Positions 22,594 through 33,003 of a stretch of 64,000 bases of DNA are shown piece by piece. This stretch comes from Aquilaria yunnanensis. Lineage: Eukaryota; Streptophyta; Magnoliopsida; Malvales; Thymelaeaceae. Numbering within the stretch: the first letter of the stretch is position 1; the number at the start of each line of letters is the position of its first letter. The DNA is taken from contig CM077593.1 in NCBI GenBank assembly GCA_039654915.1, positions 57,108,501 to 57,172,500 on the forward strand, read 5' to 3'. A program made the position numbers and the translations under genes. Under the pieces are notes generated by a model, which saw only the letters and a list, made by a program, of their open reading frames with translations, searched no databases and was not told the DNA's origin.

Positions 22594-23460
22594 TGATGGC
22601 CCAAGGCCTCATCGTTGTGAGTCATGATGACTGTTGAGGAGACTTCTAGGAGGAAGAATGCCTGGAAGGTGGATCGCCCCAAGGAGAGTACCTGAAAAGC
22701 TGGTAAACAGGGTTAGGAGGCCCCCGGAGTGTTTTTCCGGGGGGGGAGCCTCCGACGCCCAAGTCAGTGGTGGCCGGAAGAAGGAGGAAGTCACTAGCTC
22801 AAAGAGAAAGGCAGAAAAGTCTCGCCTGGTATTTTCTCAGGGTGTGGGAGCTGTATATCCGGCCTGCCAACCTCCTGTCAAGTATTTATTTCCTGTATAT
22901 ATAGGAATACCTAGCCCGTTCAGATCATGACACGTGTGCGGTCGGATGCTCCTGAACGTCTGGGCGTAGGGGACAGATAGTTGGTAACTAGATGGCCTCG
23001 AGCCTTGTGCTGAGACGGGCCATGATATGATTCTGATGGCGTCTGCGCGTCAGGGTGACTTTTTACGTCTGTGGTGGGACGTGTCAGAGGCTTCCTTAAA
23101 TGCTTCCTTAAATGCGCCTGCCGTACTCCTGAGGTCCCTGGGCGAGGTCGTCCTCTAGTTCGGACAGAGCCTCTTCGGGAAGCCTACCCTCAGTTCGGGG
23201 GTTCCCAGTTCCAGGGGGTTCCGCCTTCGAGGATATCATATTCGGGCAGCAATGTCTGGTGCCACTTTTCCGAAGGCGCGTTGTTCACAACCTTGGGGGG
23301 CGAATGGAGTCCTCAAGTTTTACTGGCGTGCCGAGGCTCGGAGCTCTCAGGCTATCTCCCGAGGTGCATGATTCCACCTATTCCCGGGAAGCGCCAGTTC
23401 TTCTGGCCGTTGTTGTGGCAGGGTATTCGGCCAGATTGAGGCGACAGCCTTTGGCTATCA
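22594..23460 (-). repeat. Element A 5' LTR
   Basis: This 867-bp LTR contains a minus-strand TATATATA box at 22896-22903, the likely promoter for gag-pol. It is longer than its partner by a 12-bp tandem duplication of CTTCCTTAAATG (23091-23114). The right end TATCA is followed by the target duplication ACTAT. Confidence 0.93.
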
Positions 23461-24562
23461 ACTATAAGAAAGGATGCTCGATAGTTTGTCAAATGATGCA
23501 TCAAGGGTCAATGATATGTGCCCATCCAAAGGACACCTTTGGAAGCAATAACTTCAGTAAACTACCCTTGCCCCTTCACAGTATGGAGAATTGACCCTAT
23601 TGGTCCCCTCCTTATAGCTCCAGGAAGTGTCAAGTACTACAATGTTGCAGTAGACTGCTTCATAAAGTGGATCGAGGGAGAACCCTTGGCAGCAATTTGC
23701 CCAAAGATATTGAAATGTTCACCTGGAAAAACATCATAGGCAGATTCGGTTGCCCGAGGATGATAGTAGCAAACAATGATTCCTAATTCATTGACAAAGG
23801 GTTCCAAGAATTCGCCACCAACCTCGACATAAAATTGCACTTCACCCCAATGGCTCATCCTCAAGGCAATGGACAAGTTGAAGTGTCAAACAGAACATTG
23901 AAAGATGGTTTGAAGATGAGGCTGAATGAAGCCAAGGGAAAGTGACCTAGTGAACTACCTAGTGTACTATGGAGTTACCGAACAACTCCTAGGAAAGCTA
24001 CAGGGGAAACTCCTTTTCCACTCGTGTTAGGCATAGAGGCTCTGATCCATATCGAGGTTATAAAGCCTTGCATCAAAGTATTCAATGAGGAAGGGAACAA
24101 CCTCATCTTACGAGATAAACTTGATGTGGTTGATGAACATAGGGAGATGGCTGAACTTAAAAGAAAGGCTTTCTAGAAGAGAGTAGCCATCACCATGAAC
24201 TTCAAGGTCAAACCTAAAGGAATCAAAATAGGAGATCTTATTCTCTAAAAGGCTGAGCTGGAAGCTCGAAAACCATCTCATGGTGTACTTCGGGCAAATT
24301 GGGAAGGACCTTACTTAGTCATAGATGAAGTTTGGTCAGGAGTTTGCAATCTCAAAAATGTTGAAGGAGAAGAATTGAAAAACACATGGCATTCAAATTC
24401 GTTGAAAACGTTCTGCACTTGGAAATTTTTCAAGGACTTAGAAATTTTCATTGTTCTTCAAGGAAATTTTCCAAAGTTGATAATAAAAAATTTTCAGAAA
24501 TTCTCAAAGTTGAGTACTTGGCAAATAAAAATGATTTGAAGATGTTGTTCAAATGCCAAAAA
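23461..24562 (+). pseudogene. Tat element E pol, part 2 (integrase to C-terminus)
   Basis: After element A the E frame resumes with decayed integrase: VWRIDPIGPL, WIEGEPLAAI, FATNLDIKLHF, NGQVEVSNRTLKDGL, VLWSYRTTPRKATGETPF, then KKGDLIL-like and WEGPYLV motifs, and finally KNTWHSNSLKTF near 24415, the expected pol end. Many stops and frame changes are present, for example at 23594, 23784, 23943 and 24173. The DNG of the catalytic site is NND here. About 150 bp of AT-rich spacer follow before the solo LTR. Confidence 0.9.
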
Positions 24563-25975
24563 TGTTAGTGTTGTGCCCAAAATCCAATCATGAAATGATT
24601 GTATTTTTTGCACATTGAGTCACGATATTTTAGTAAGGCATTAATCCAGCAATTATGTTTGTTCTTCTGTTTCTGCGTAACGCAATAAACATAATTGTAA
24701 CCCTAGAATGATGATATTCTCAAACCTCCCTAGTCTAGTATTATTGTGGAGCGGTTTGCAATAATACATAACGACTAGCATATGTGGAGACTAATATGAG
24801 ATATGTAGTCTACATATGGGTACAAGTTGGATAACTTGTGTACTGGACCGACCCACCATGAGAACACTACATATATCGTTATATGAGTGTCATAAGTGAT
24901 TCTCATAGTGATCATGGTATATGTAGTCCTTTGACCTAAGATCATCAAGGTTCCCTACAGGTGAGTCACATACTTTGATACTTTCCTTTGTTGCTCGTAA
25001 CTGAGTGAACTTGAAGGAGGTCATTGGGTATGTCACATATCATGCGGAGGAATTTGTATGATCAAGACGGGATTTGTCCCTCCTATGTAACGGGAGTGAT
25101 ATCTTCGGGCCCCTTGATAGAGTGAGACTTAGAAAATGCATGGCCATGCTCGGATGAGTTGATATACAATATTAATGTCATCAGTTTAAGTTGGTCTACC
25201 CGGTAATCAAGAAACCAAAGATTGGGCTATACGAGAGTGACACATTCCATGTCTCGTGCTTAGTCTTGATATCTTGGACAAAGGGACAATAGCATATATC
25301 AGTGACGATCATAAAGGTTTAGTCGAATCATCGACAATCTTGTCACTTGGGTAGCAATGATGTGTTGCTAGACACTGCTCATTGCTTATGATCATAAATG
25401 TGATTTATGATCATTGCCAACGTGGTAAGAGCCTCTTGGGTCGCACACATAGAGCTATTTGAATCATTAGAGAGCACGGGCTAATTATTTGGGTTATGGT
25501 TTCACTTTGATTTCATATTAATAATGGGCCCCAGAGTTGAGCCATTTTTAAGCCCGAAATTAAAGCCTAGTTGGATCAGGGCTTTGAAACCCATTATGCC
25601 TGGAAGTTGAGTCTCACTATAAATATAACTTTTAGTGAGAAATTCATAGGTCTCCTTACCCTAGCCTCCCAAAAGGACAGCACTATTCTCTTGCAATTCC
25701 TTGGAGGACGCAAGCTAGCACTTCGAGCGCAAGATAAACGCATCTACCGGGACATGGTGGAACCGTGGTGATCCCGAGAGGCTCGTGTGGATACCATAGA
25801 GAGCTTGAGCACATCAACTGTTCATGTTTTATGATTTGACTCTATAGTTGAGTGAGAGATCTCAATCAAAAATTAGGTATGAAAAATTTTGAACACCTGG
25901 TTTACCCCATTTTACGTGGATCCTAGAGGGTTTCAGTTAAATTCCGCTGCATTATTTGGCTCCCGAAACCTAACA
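24563..25975 (+). repeat. Solo Copia-family LTR, plus-transcribed orientation
   Basis: This 1413-bp LTR reads TGTTAGTG..CCTAACA, the reverse complement of the LTRs of the full element. It is bounded by a 5-bp AAAAA duplication (24558-24562 and 25976-25980). No internal region is attached, so it is a solo LTR formed by recombination between the ends of an inserted element. It is more diverged from the intact copy than that copy's own two LTRs are from each other. Confidence 0.92.
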
Positions 25976-25980
25976 AAAAA

Positions 25981-26422
25981 ATTATTCCTAAAATACTTTA
26001 GTGAAATTTTTGTTGCTTAAATTTGCCGAAGATGGTAAAATGTTTTTCCTTATATCATTTTTACTGAAGGTGGTACACATCACCGAACATGCCACTTTTG
26101 GCATTGACCAAAGATGGTACAATACATTTGACTAAAAGTGGTAAGCACTTTACCAAGAAAGGTAAATTCCTTAAACATTCTAGGAACGATGACGAATATG
26201 GTCCTCAGATAGCCAAAAGTTGGGGAAATTTTAGCAAAGATATTCGCCAAACATGGTACATTTGTTCTAACACCTTGGTGAAATGGAAAACATGTGACTT
26301 AGCCAAGTATCTTTATAAAGATGGTAAATTTTCCAAAGTTGGCTAGCCGAATATTTTTTCTGAAAGTGGTGAAAAATACCAAACATGGCTAACCATCAAA
26401 AGGTAACTATGCTTTCATGGAC
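25981..26422 (+). other. Spacer between convergent genes of element E
   Basis: This is AT-rich, with loosely repeated CCAAAGATGGTA-like phrases, and corresponds in position to the repeat spacers of A (16360-17126) and B (47814-48308). No coding frame is supported. Confidence 0.6.
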
Positions 26423-28546
26423 TTAGACAACCTTGATCAGAAAAAGAGGGCAAAAAAGGTACTTCATTGATAGCAAAAGAAAGAAGTACTCCTCATTGTC
26501 TTCATTCTCTAGCTTTTCAGCATCAACATCACCGTCTTCATCTGTTGTGATCAATGGAGGTTGAGTGGGAAGGTTGAGAAACTCCCTCTTCAACCATTTT
26601 GAAGAAGGTCCCTCGAGAATATCAAGAGTTTGAAGAAAGAAGAGGTCGAGGTCAAGATAGCGGTAGAGTACTTGATGGTGAAACAATGAAAAATGATCCT
26701 GGAATAGGGCCTTCGTCGCCTCATTAGCCTCCGCCTTCTTCGCCTTCAGAACTCCACTTCCTTCTTCAAAGCCTTTATTTCCTTCTTCTTCTTATTCTTC
26801 TTCTTCCACCTGTTTAGCTAGTCAAGCTCGACACCAAGCTTTACGTTTATTCCAAAGGTCTTGGTCAGATTAGTCATTAGGTCTTCCTGAGGGCGAACAC
26901 TCAGGAAGAATAGTCATCAAAGAGGTCTTTCTTGCTCTCCATTATTTCTTGGTGAAGTTCTGCCAACCCTTCCTTGGTGATCTTACTAAGTTCGCCATAT
27001 TTGAGGCAAGAGCTCACAAAAACTACTTTGGCCATAGTCAAATTCTCCTCTGATTGACTTTGGATCGAAGTCTGTTTTGCCGACCATGCTTGGAAATAGG
27101 CCCCATAAGCAAGCACCTGCAAAATACAAGACAAGGCATTGAGAATGAGGTAAAAACTTGGATAGCAAAATTTTTCAATTCCCAGGAGAAAAAGAGCGCC
27201 TAAGCAGCATGTTTAGTCATGCGAGCAGCAAGGTCTCCTCATTCAGGCATGGGTCCGCTAGAGACTGAAAAGTGGCATTCATCATAATCCCCTTGGCCAT
27301 CTGGGGAACCATCTTCTAACAATCCTCCAAGAACAAGTCCATGTCCTTGGTGAAAGTCTAGAATGGTTCCCTTAGAACTTTCCGAAGGGGATCTTTGAGT
27401 CATGAAGTTCCCACTTCCAAGCGTGGTCGGCTATCTAGTCTGGCTGAGGCAACTCCTCAAAAAAGTCACATCAAAGTTCCATTACCACATTACGTCTTAC
27501 CCATTCGTCTATAAATTCTAAGATCTCAAAAAATTCAAGACTAATAGATGAAACGTTAAAAAGACAAACCTGGTAATGGAGGGACTTCGGCGTCCCCAAC
27601 CTCGAAATCACTAAGGCCTAGAATATCGACGGGGACCTCCTTCCTTTTATGATTTCTCCTCTCCTTAGCCTCTTCGGCTGAAATCACTACCAAGGAAGTC
27701 ACCCTTGGACTTTTTCTACTTTCCTTTGCCTGAAGGTTGCCCCTTCTTCCTTTTTGGGGCTTTCTTCTTTTGTTCCACTTTCTCAGCTTCACCGAGGAAA
27801 AGGCTCCTGTAGAAGGTAGTTGATTTGTCGCCCATCTTTACAAAGTGAAAAACATCAGTGTAAGTACAAATTAATTGAAAAAGGAAGACAAAAGGTAACT
27901 TACTCTCCACAAGGGCCTCATAAGACAAGTCACCTCGAAGGAGGAGTATTATCCAAGAATTCTTCCCATCTATAGCTAGCTTGTGCATCTCTTTGCCGGT
28001 AACATGCTCATTAATCACTCCTAATTCCTGAAGGACCCCTTTGGTGATTTAGTTCCATTTAATCGGGAAGGGGTAGAGTAGCCACGAAGATGCCTGATAA
28101 TGCTAGTCGGTGACCGCCTGAATATGACTATCAAAATCCTATAATTGGGACTCTAGTTTGATGGTCAGCAACTTCGACGAATACATCACATCAATTGCCA
28201 AAGTCTCTGAAGCCCATTGCGTTGGAAGGTCCTTATACTTTTCATTTTTCTCCATGAAAAAGTACTTCTTTTGCCACCCTTGCCAATTATCCTTGGTATC
28301 GAAGGTGAAAGTGAACTTCCTGCTCCCTGACCTTAAAGGAAGAAGAAAATAAAATCCCCTCTTCAGAATGGGGTGGAGTTTGTAGTATTGTATAAAAAAG
28401 ATAAAGTGGGGGACTCTTTTGAAAACTCCACACATGCATAAAAAAGCATTGAAGTATGAGTATGAGTTCGGGGGCATTTGGTTAGTTGCTATGCTATGAA
28501 ATTATCGAAAGTCGCTCACCATCTTCAGCAAGGGATGCCAAAGTCC
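26423..28546 (-). pseudogene. Tat element E antisense gene, exons 4 to part of 1 (decayed)
   Basis: On the minus strand this carries remnants of the same four-exon gene as in A, in order. Part of exon 1 lies at 28546 down to about 28020 (NSYSYFNAFLCMCGVF, RSGSRKFTFTFDTKDNWQGWQ). Exon 2 is near 27835-27560 (MGDKSTTFYRSLFLGEAEK). Exon 3 remnants are near 27500-27230. Exon 4 is at about 27140-26440 (QVLAYGAYFQAW, HHQVLYRYLDLDLFFLQTLDI). Stops and small indels are frequent. The N-terminal part of exon 1 was displaced by LTR-X and lies at 31027-31245. Its strand, opposite to E pol, confirms the antisense arrangement in this older copy. Confidence 0.85.
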
Positions 28547-31026
28547 CAGTTACCACCTCACAAAAATGGCAAAATTACAAGTGTGGTATAATAGTCAAAA
28601 AATTATTATATTGTGTAATTCTTTTCATTGTGATTGAAGTGCGAGGGGTAAAAAGTATAATGAACACCTCCTTAAAATTGGTCAAAGTTGGTAACTTGGC
28701 CCCCAAGAAAATCCTTAAGGATTGCTTGTTTGTCAAGCAACCTATGGACTTTTTTGTAAGGTTTTGCAAATTCAGGTACTTACTTGTAAAACTCTCAAGA
28801 AAGAGCTTTGGAGAGTTATGGAAAAGATATGAATGGTATAAAAGTGCTATTGGAGGACCAAATTGCTCATGGAAGACAAGTTTGGACAAAGGAAGCACTA
28901 AAGGTATTAAGGACCTAAATGTCCTAGTGTAGACCTTAAGGTGTTCAAGCTTTTGACTTAAGTCAAAGTGCGAGATTGTGGAATTATCACACCATGGGGG
29001 AAGCACCCAAGGCTTGATAAATAGGTCAAAAATGTTGGGCACATGTGTACCAATGAGTTTAAGACAAAGAAACCATGCTTATGGCCAAACCAAATGACAC
29101 AAAGCATGATTAAGGCTAATAAGGGTGTTGAGTGCCCTAATGCTAATTTAAGAAGCCTAACTTGAATTTTCTTCTCCCATATTCAACCCACATAGTCACC
29201 ACCCTCCTCCACAGTTCTTCCATAGCTCCTCCATGGCCACCATACCTCCAATATTGAAATTGGAGGCAAAAGGAAGTAATTGGAAGCAACTGGAAGCAAA
29301 CTAGAGCTATTGCTTGAGTACTTCAAGGATCAAGCTTGATTTTTGTCCTACCCACTTTGGTAAGGGTTCTATTGATCTCATAGGTTGATTTCTATATTTT
29401 CAAGCAACCATAAAGCTAGGGCTATGCTTGGAAGAGAGCCATGAGCTTGATGAACCAAGCTTAGTGAGGAAAGTGCACTTATTGAAGGTTTTGTGAAGTG
29501 CACAAAGATGGCAGTAAAATAAGGGTTTATAAATCCCAAAGTTAGTACTAACTACTATTAAAATCCTTCTAAGAGCAAGCATTAGCTTGAGGAGGGCTGC
29601 CATAGTAATTTATTTAATTTTATTGCATGTTTTATGGACTAACCTATGTTTATTGTTGTTGCCACATTTCATGTTTTTGTTGCTTGTGAATGACTGCTGC
29701 ATTTGGTTGCTATATCTTGTATATATGCATTATGATTTTGTGTTTTGGTGTCTTTGGATGCATGTTTTAATGATTGTCACATTGCCTATTGAATCCAAGT
29801 GTTACCCTTGCTAAGTTTATCAATGAAACTTACCCCCCTCAATTCTGTCATTTCAGGTCCAGCTGAAAGATCACCTTCAAACCTACCTTTTTGGTTTAAG
29901 TTTTGCCCTAAATTTTCACATACTTAAATGTCCATATGTCTAGTTGTGATCTAGAAAGGTTGGTAATTTTAATAGCACATTTGGTATTTTTAATAGTCGT
30001 GCTTATTGTGTTATGCAGTAGCTGTCCAGCATCCTGTTGAAGAGTCCATTGTATCTTAGGCACTCCTATAACCTAGGGTGTGTGTTTAGCTGAGTTAAGA
30101 CCATTATGTAGTGCATGTATGCATGTACATGTAGTGTATGTAAAATGATACAAGTATGTGAACATTTGAGCAATGTTTTGGCTACGTATGTGATGTGGTG
30201 CAAATTTGCCTAAGTGTGAATGATAGGCTGCTTCCTTGTAAATTCTGTTCTGGCCACATAAAGTTACTAAATCCAAGAGCATGTAATTCCTATGTATAAT
30301 GGACATATATGGGGTAGCCTTCGAGGGCTTAACCCTTGTGAATGAAGTGTTTGCACACTTATGAAATTTTGTATGGGCAAAATGGTCATAAAGTGACCAG
30401 AATTTTGACTCTACACTTAAAGTTCTATATATCCCTGTGTAGAAGGAATATTGGTATGAAATTTTTGCCACACCTAGAGGACATACGTAGGTTGAACTAG
30501 GATTTGTAAGTTATGAATTTGGAGCCCTTTAACCAAACATATGACATCGCAAAATTGGCTAAGTTACTGTTCATTTGGTCAGAAATTTGTAACCAACTTA
30601 AAAAATTCATAACTTGGTTCATAGGTGGACTATTGATGTAAAACAAAATTCCTTGGTTTGCCCTAAGCCTCTAATTGATAATGGAGGAAATAAAATAGGG
30701 GGTTACATGGCTATAATGATACAGTTTATTAGTGGAAGTTATAGGTGTAGTGGCTAGTCACTAGAACTTAACAAGACTGCCTACTGTGTGGAAGCCAAAA
30801 CTAAGACTTGTGCTAGTGTTTTCCTTGTTAGATGCCATAGTGTGCATAAATGTGAATATGTGTGTTATGGTTAGACCAATATGAATGTATTTACATCGTG
30901 CTCAAGAGGGTCAGTTGAGTATGTACACTAGGGATGTTGATCTAATGACCTACAGGACACACCAATCCTGGGAGTTTAAATGCACAGTTTTGGCACCATA
31001 ACTTGACTACCCTAAAGTGGGTAAAA
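28547..31026. repeat. LTR-X, right copy, probable solo LTR
   Basis: About 2.48 kb homologous, in opposite orientation, to 1101-2919 plus 10546-11059. Its left end (AGTTACCACCTCACAAAAATG) corresponds to the TCGTAACA end of the other copy. Antisense-gene exon 1 of element E flanks it on both sides, giving an imperfect 5-bp duplication GTCCC (28542-28546) and ATCCC (31027-31031). No retroviral genes are attached. Termini are decayed and boundaries may be off by a few bases. Confidence 0.7.
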
Positions 31027-31245
31027 ATCCCGCCTTGAACTGAGACCTAAATATGATTACATCTTTTTCTCAAGGAAGGTAACTTGGCTTGCCATGCTCG
31101 AGAACCTAAACCTTGGCATAAAAAGGTAAGTAAAACTTACTTCACCACTTCTCCACCTTCTTTAAAGTGGCACAACTCAGATGGGCATCAAGAGATGACC
31201 AACTCCCTTTGGTGGCACCAACTTCATCATTCTAAACTTCCATCC
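31027..31245 (-). pseudogene. Tat element E antisense gene, N-terminal fragment of exon 1
   Basis: On the minus strand the translation KGVGHLLMPI, then RRWRSGEVSFTYLFMPRFRFSSM, aligns position by position with the start of the antisense protein in C and A (LPLESHPCC..NWVAKLYFPTYAVPRLPSSV), with two stops. It was separated from the rest of exon 1 by LTR-X. Confidence 0.7.
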
Positions 31246-31936
31246 TAAGATTCTAAGGTACTAACTTCAGAAAGTAAAAAGGGTGAAGGAACAAGAAAGT
31301 GACTTCGGAAAAAATGCCCCCTACTCACTTTCTGAGGAAGCTCACAAACCACCATAAAGAGTCACCAGAAATTGCTCCGACACAAGGAAACTGCCACTAA
31401 GAAGAAAAAAAAAACTAGCAAAGGAAAGTAGGAGAGTAGAGAATAAAGTGAAAGGTGAGGAACTTCTGAGGTAATGTAGGGGTTATATAGCCCGAATGAG
31501 CGTAAGCGAAAGGATGCCATAGTGATTGAAGTCTGTTGAAGAGACATAACCAATGTAACAGATAGGAAAAGTATCCACTAAGATGATGATATGTGTCACC
31601 CGATGAGCAGAACGAGGGCACGCCCTCGAACTACCAAATTCATAATGTACAAATCTAGGCATCATTCCTATCTAACTTTAAAGATGAAACAACCTTTGAA
31701 AATTATGTATTCCACAAATAGGCGGGAAACCAAATCTCAGAGGAAGGAAAATAACCTAGGTACACCTAAGATACATTACCGAGGGTGTAACCTTAGAAGG
31801 GCAAATCTTTGGCAAGCCAAAGATAAATCCTTGCCAAAAAGTCATATGATTACAACCTCGGTCAATGAGGAGATCTCAAGCTTATAAAACCTGACCATGC
31901 CAAAGGTACAACTTCACTTCTTCCAGAGGGGGCATG
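31246..31936 (-). other. Element E leader and promoter region of the antisense gene
   Basis: This equals the 839-bp region between the 3' LTR and antisense ATG in A. A minus-strand CTATATAA at 31483-31490 is in the expected TATA position. The region ends at the plus-strand purine tract AGAGGGGGCATG (31925-31936), which directly precedes the 3' LTR. No other gene is seen. Confidence 0.65.
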
Positions 31937-32665
31937 TGATAGCCAAAGGGTTATCGCCCTCATGATCCTTGAATTGGTGTACTCGACACTAACCTCACAA
32001 GGCCATATAACCAACCTTGGAAAAGGGCTCAACACCACTCTCGGACGGTCACATGACCAACCTCAAAAAAGGTTGATCACCACCCTCAGGTATTAGCCTA
32101 ACCAACCTCAGAGATGGAACCCTACCACCCTCGGTAGGAGAGATGCTTTTTGAACACAATTTATGCCGCTAGAAGGCTCCCTAAACCACCTTTGGGTTTA
32201 AAAACAGCCCTCAAAGGGCTTCATAAACCCCCTAGGGATCATAAGGGAAGATGACAAACACATAGTTTTGAGGTACCGCTGATAAAACCTTGCAGATGCC
32301 CTTACCCTTTAGGCATAACCACCTATGGACAACTGGACACACCTCTCCCTGAGGTATGGACAAAATGTCCCACAAATCTAGCCAACCATGTGTCCTAATC
32401 TGCTTGACTTAGGTACGATCGCATTCCCCTCCAAGCCTCCTATAAATACTTGGGATACTCCCAGGTAATACACAGGAGACACTCTTTCTATGCTCTTTAG
32501 TCTAATTAATGTCTCCCTTACATACTGACCTAGGTGTCGGAAGTCCCTCCCCCAGAAAACACTCTAAGGAGCTCTTAACCCACATTCTTCAAGTGTTGCA
32601 TATATCATTCAGGTGAAGTTCTACTAGAGATCCAATATATCCTACATTGAGGATGTGCTAGAGCA
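31937..32665 (+). repeat. Element E 3' LTR
   Basis: It starts TGATAGCCAAAGG right after the purine tract, the same start as the LTRs of A and B read on their coding strand. It ends near GCTAGAGCA at 32665, aligned with GGGCCATCA in A. A TATAAATA box lies at 32441-32448. At about 729 bp it is shorter than A's. This marks the right boundary of element E; the flanking TTATT (32666-32670) may be its target duplication, which cannot be checked. Confidence 0.75.
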
Positions 32666-33003
32666 TTATTATCCTTTACCTAGTCCTTAACTACAAGGCA
32701 AAGCTTTGTCTTTTAGCAAGAAATGCTTATTAGCCTAACTAGTGAAATTCATCACTAGTTCTGACCTCCCTTTCGCTGTATAGGTGAACGCGGCGGATGC
32801 ACCTCACTTGAGTTCAGAGGAACTCACTAGTTATACTAAGCCTCTACATAGTGCCTCAAGTCCTTAGACTTGCCTAAGCCATTTGTGTACTAAGCTTCAA
32901 AATTAACCCCTTACCAAGAGTGGACTAGGTTCTCACTTGCACCTCAAGTAATCTTGCCTAGGCAACAAGTGCATTAAACCTTCACTCAAGGAACATACTT
33001 ATC
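32666..33003. other. Unassigned 338-bp stretch
   Basis: I see no repeat family, coding frame or RNA gene here. It lies between the end of element E and the minus-orientation Copia LTR, and is the only part of the window that could be pre-insertion host DNA or a very old element. Confidence 0.5.

Larger units (their letters stand above)
17127..22625 (-). pseudogene. Element A gag-pol polyprotein, one frame with two TAG stops
   Basis: A single frame runs from the 5' LTR to TAA at 17127. Order: gag with YDGRTDPQAHL and WYNSLPPG; an atypical C..H..H..C knuckle (21159-21200); protease with DDGS (20775-20786); RT with YVDD (19656-19667); RNase H with HVEGASG and AHSDSQLV; HHCC zinc finger; and integrase with WGIDLIGP and GQVEVSNR. 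Stops are TAG at 19296-19298 (TGG in B) and TAG at 19020-19022 (CAG in B). Catalytic changes relative to B: protease ILGR to IPER (20532-20543), RT MPFG to MPIG near 19750 and DAFSG to DAFSS, and the second integrase Asp to Asn (17781-17783). The first ATG in frame (22623-22625) lies inside the LTR and the frame stays open through the primer site; a later ATG (MSFLRDF, near 22424) is an alternative start. Confidence 0.93.
12317..23460 (-). mobile_element. Complete Tat-lineage Ty3/gypsy element A with antisense gene
   Basis: The element is 11144 bp with LTRs of 855 bp (left) and 867 bp (right), beginning TGATGGCC and ending GGCTATCA on the plus strand. It has a perfect target duplication ACTAT (12312-12316 and 23461-23465). 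Gag-pol runs leftward from the right LTR (5' LTR). A second, spliced gene runs rightward from 14011 between the left LTR and the pol stop. By eye the LTRs differ by about seven substitutions plus one 12-bp duplication (23091-23114), so this is a young insertion. Protease-RT-RNase H-integrase order, the antisense gene and the primer site fit the Tat lineage. It interrupts integrase of the older element E. Confidence 0.96.

Noticed and set aside
1101..31026. A 30-kb giant inverted repeat formed by the two LTR-X copies
   Set aside because: The two copies sit in different genes of element E and the right one has its own flanking duplication, so they are independent insertions rather than arms of one palindrome.
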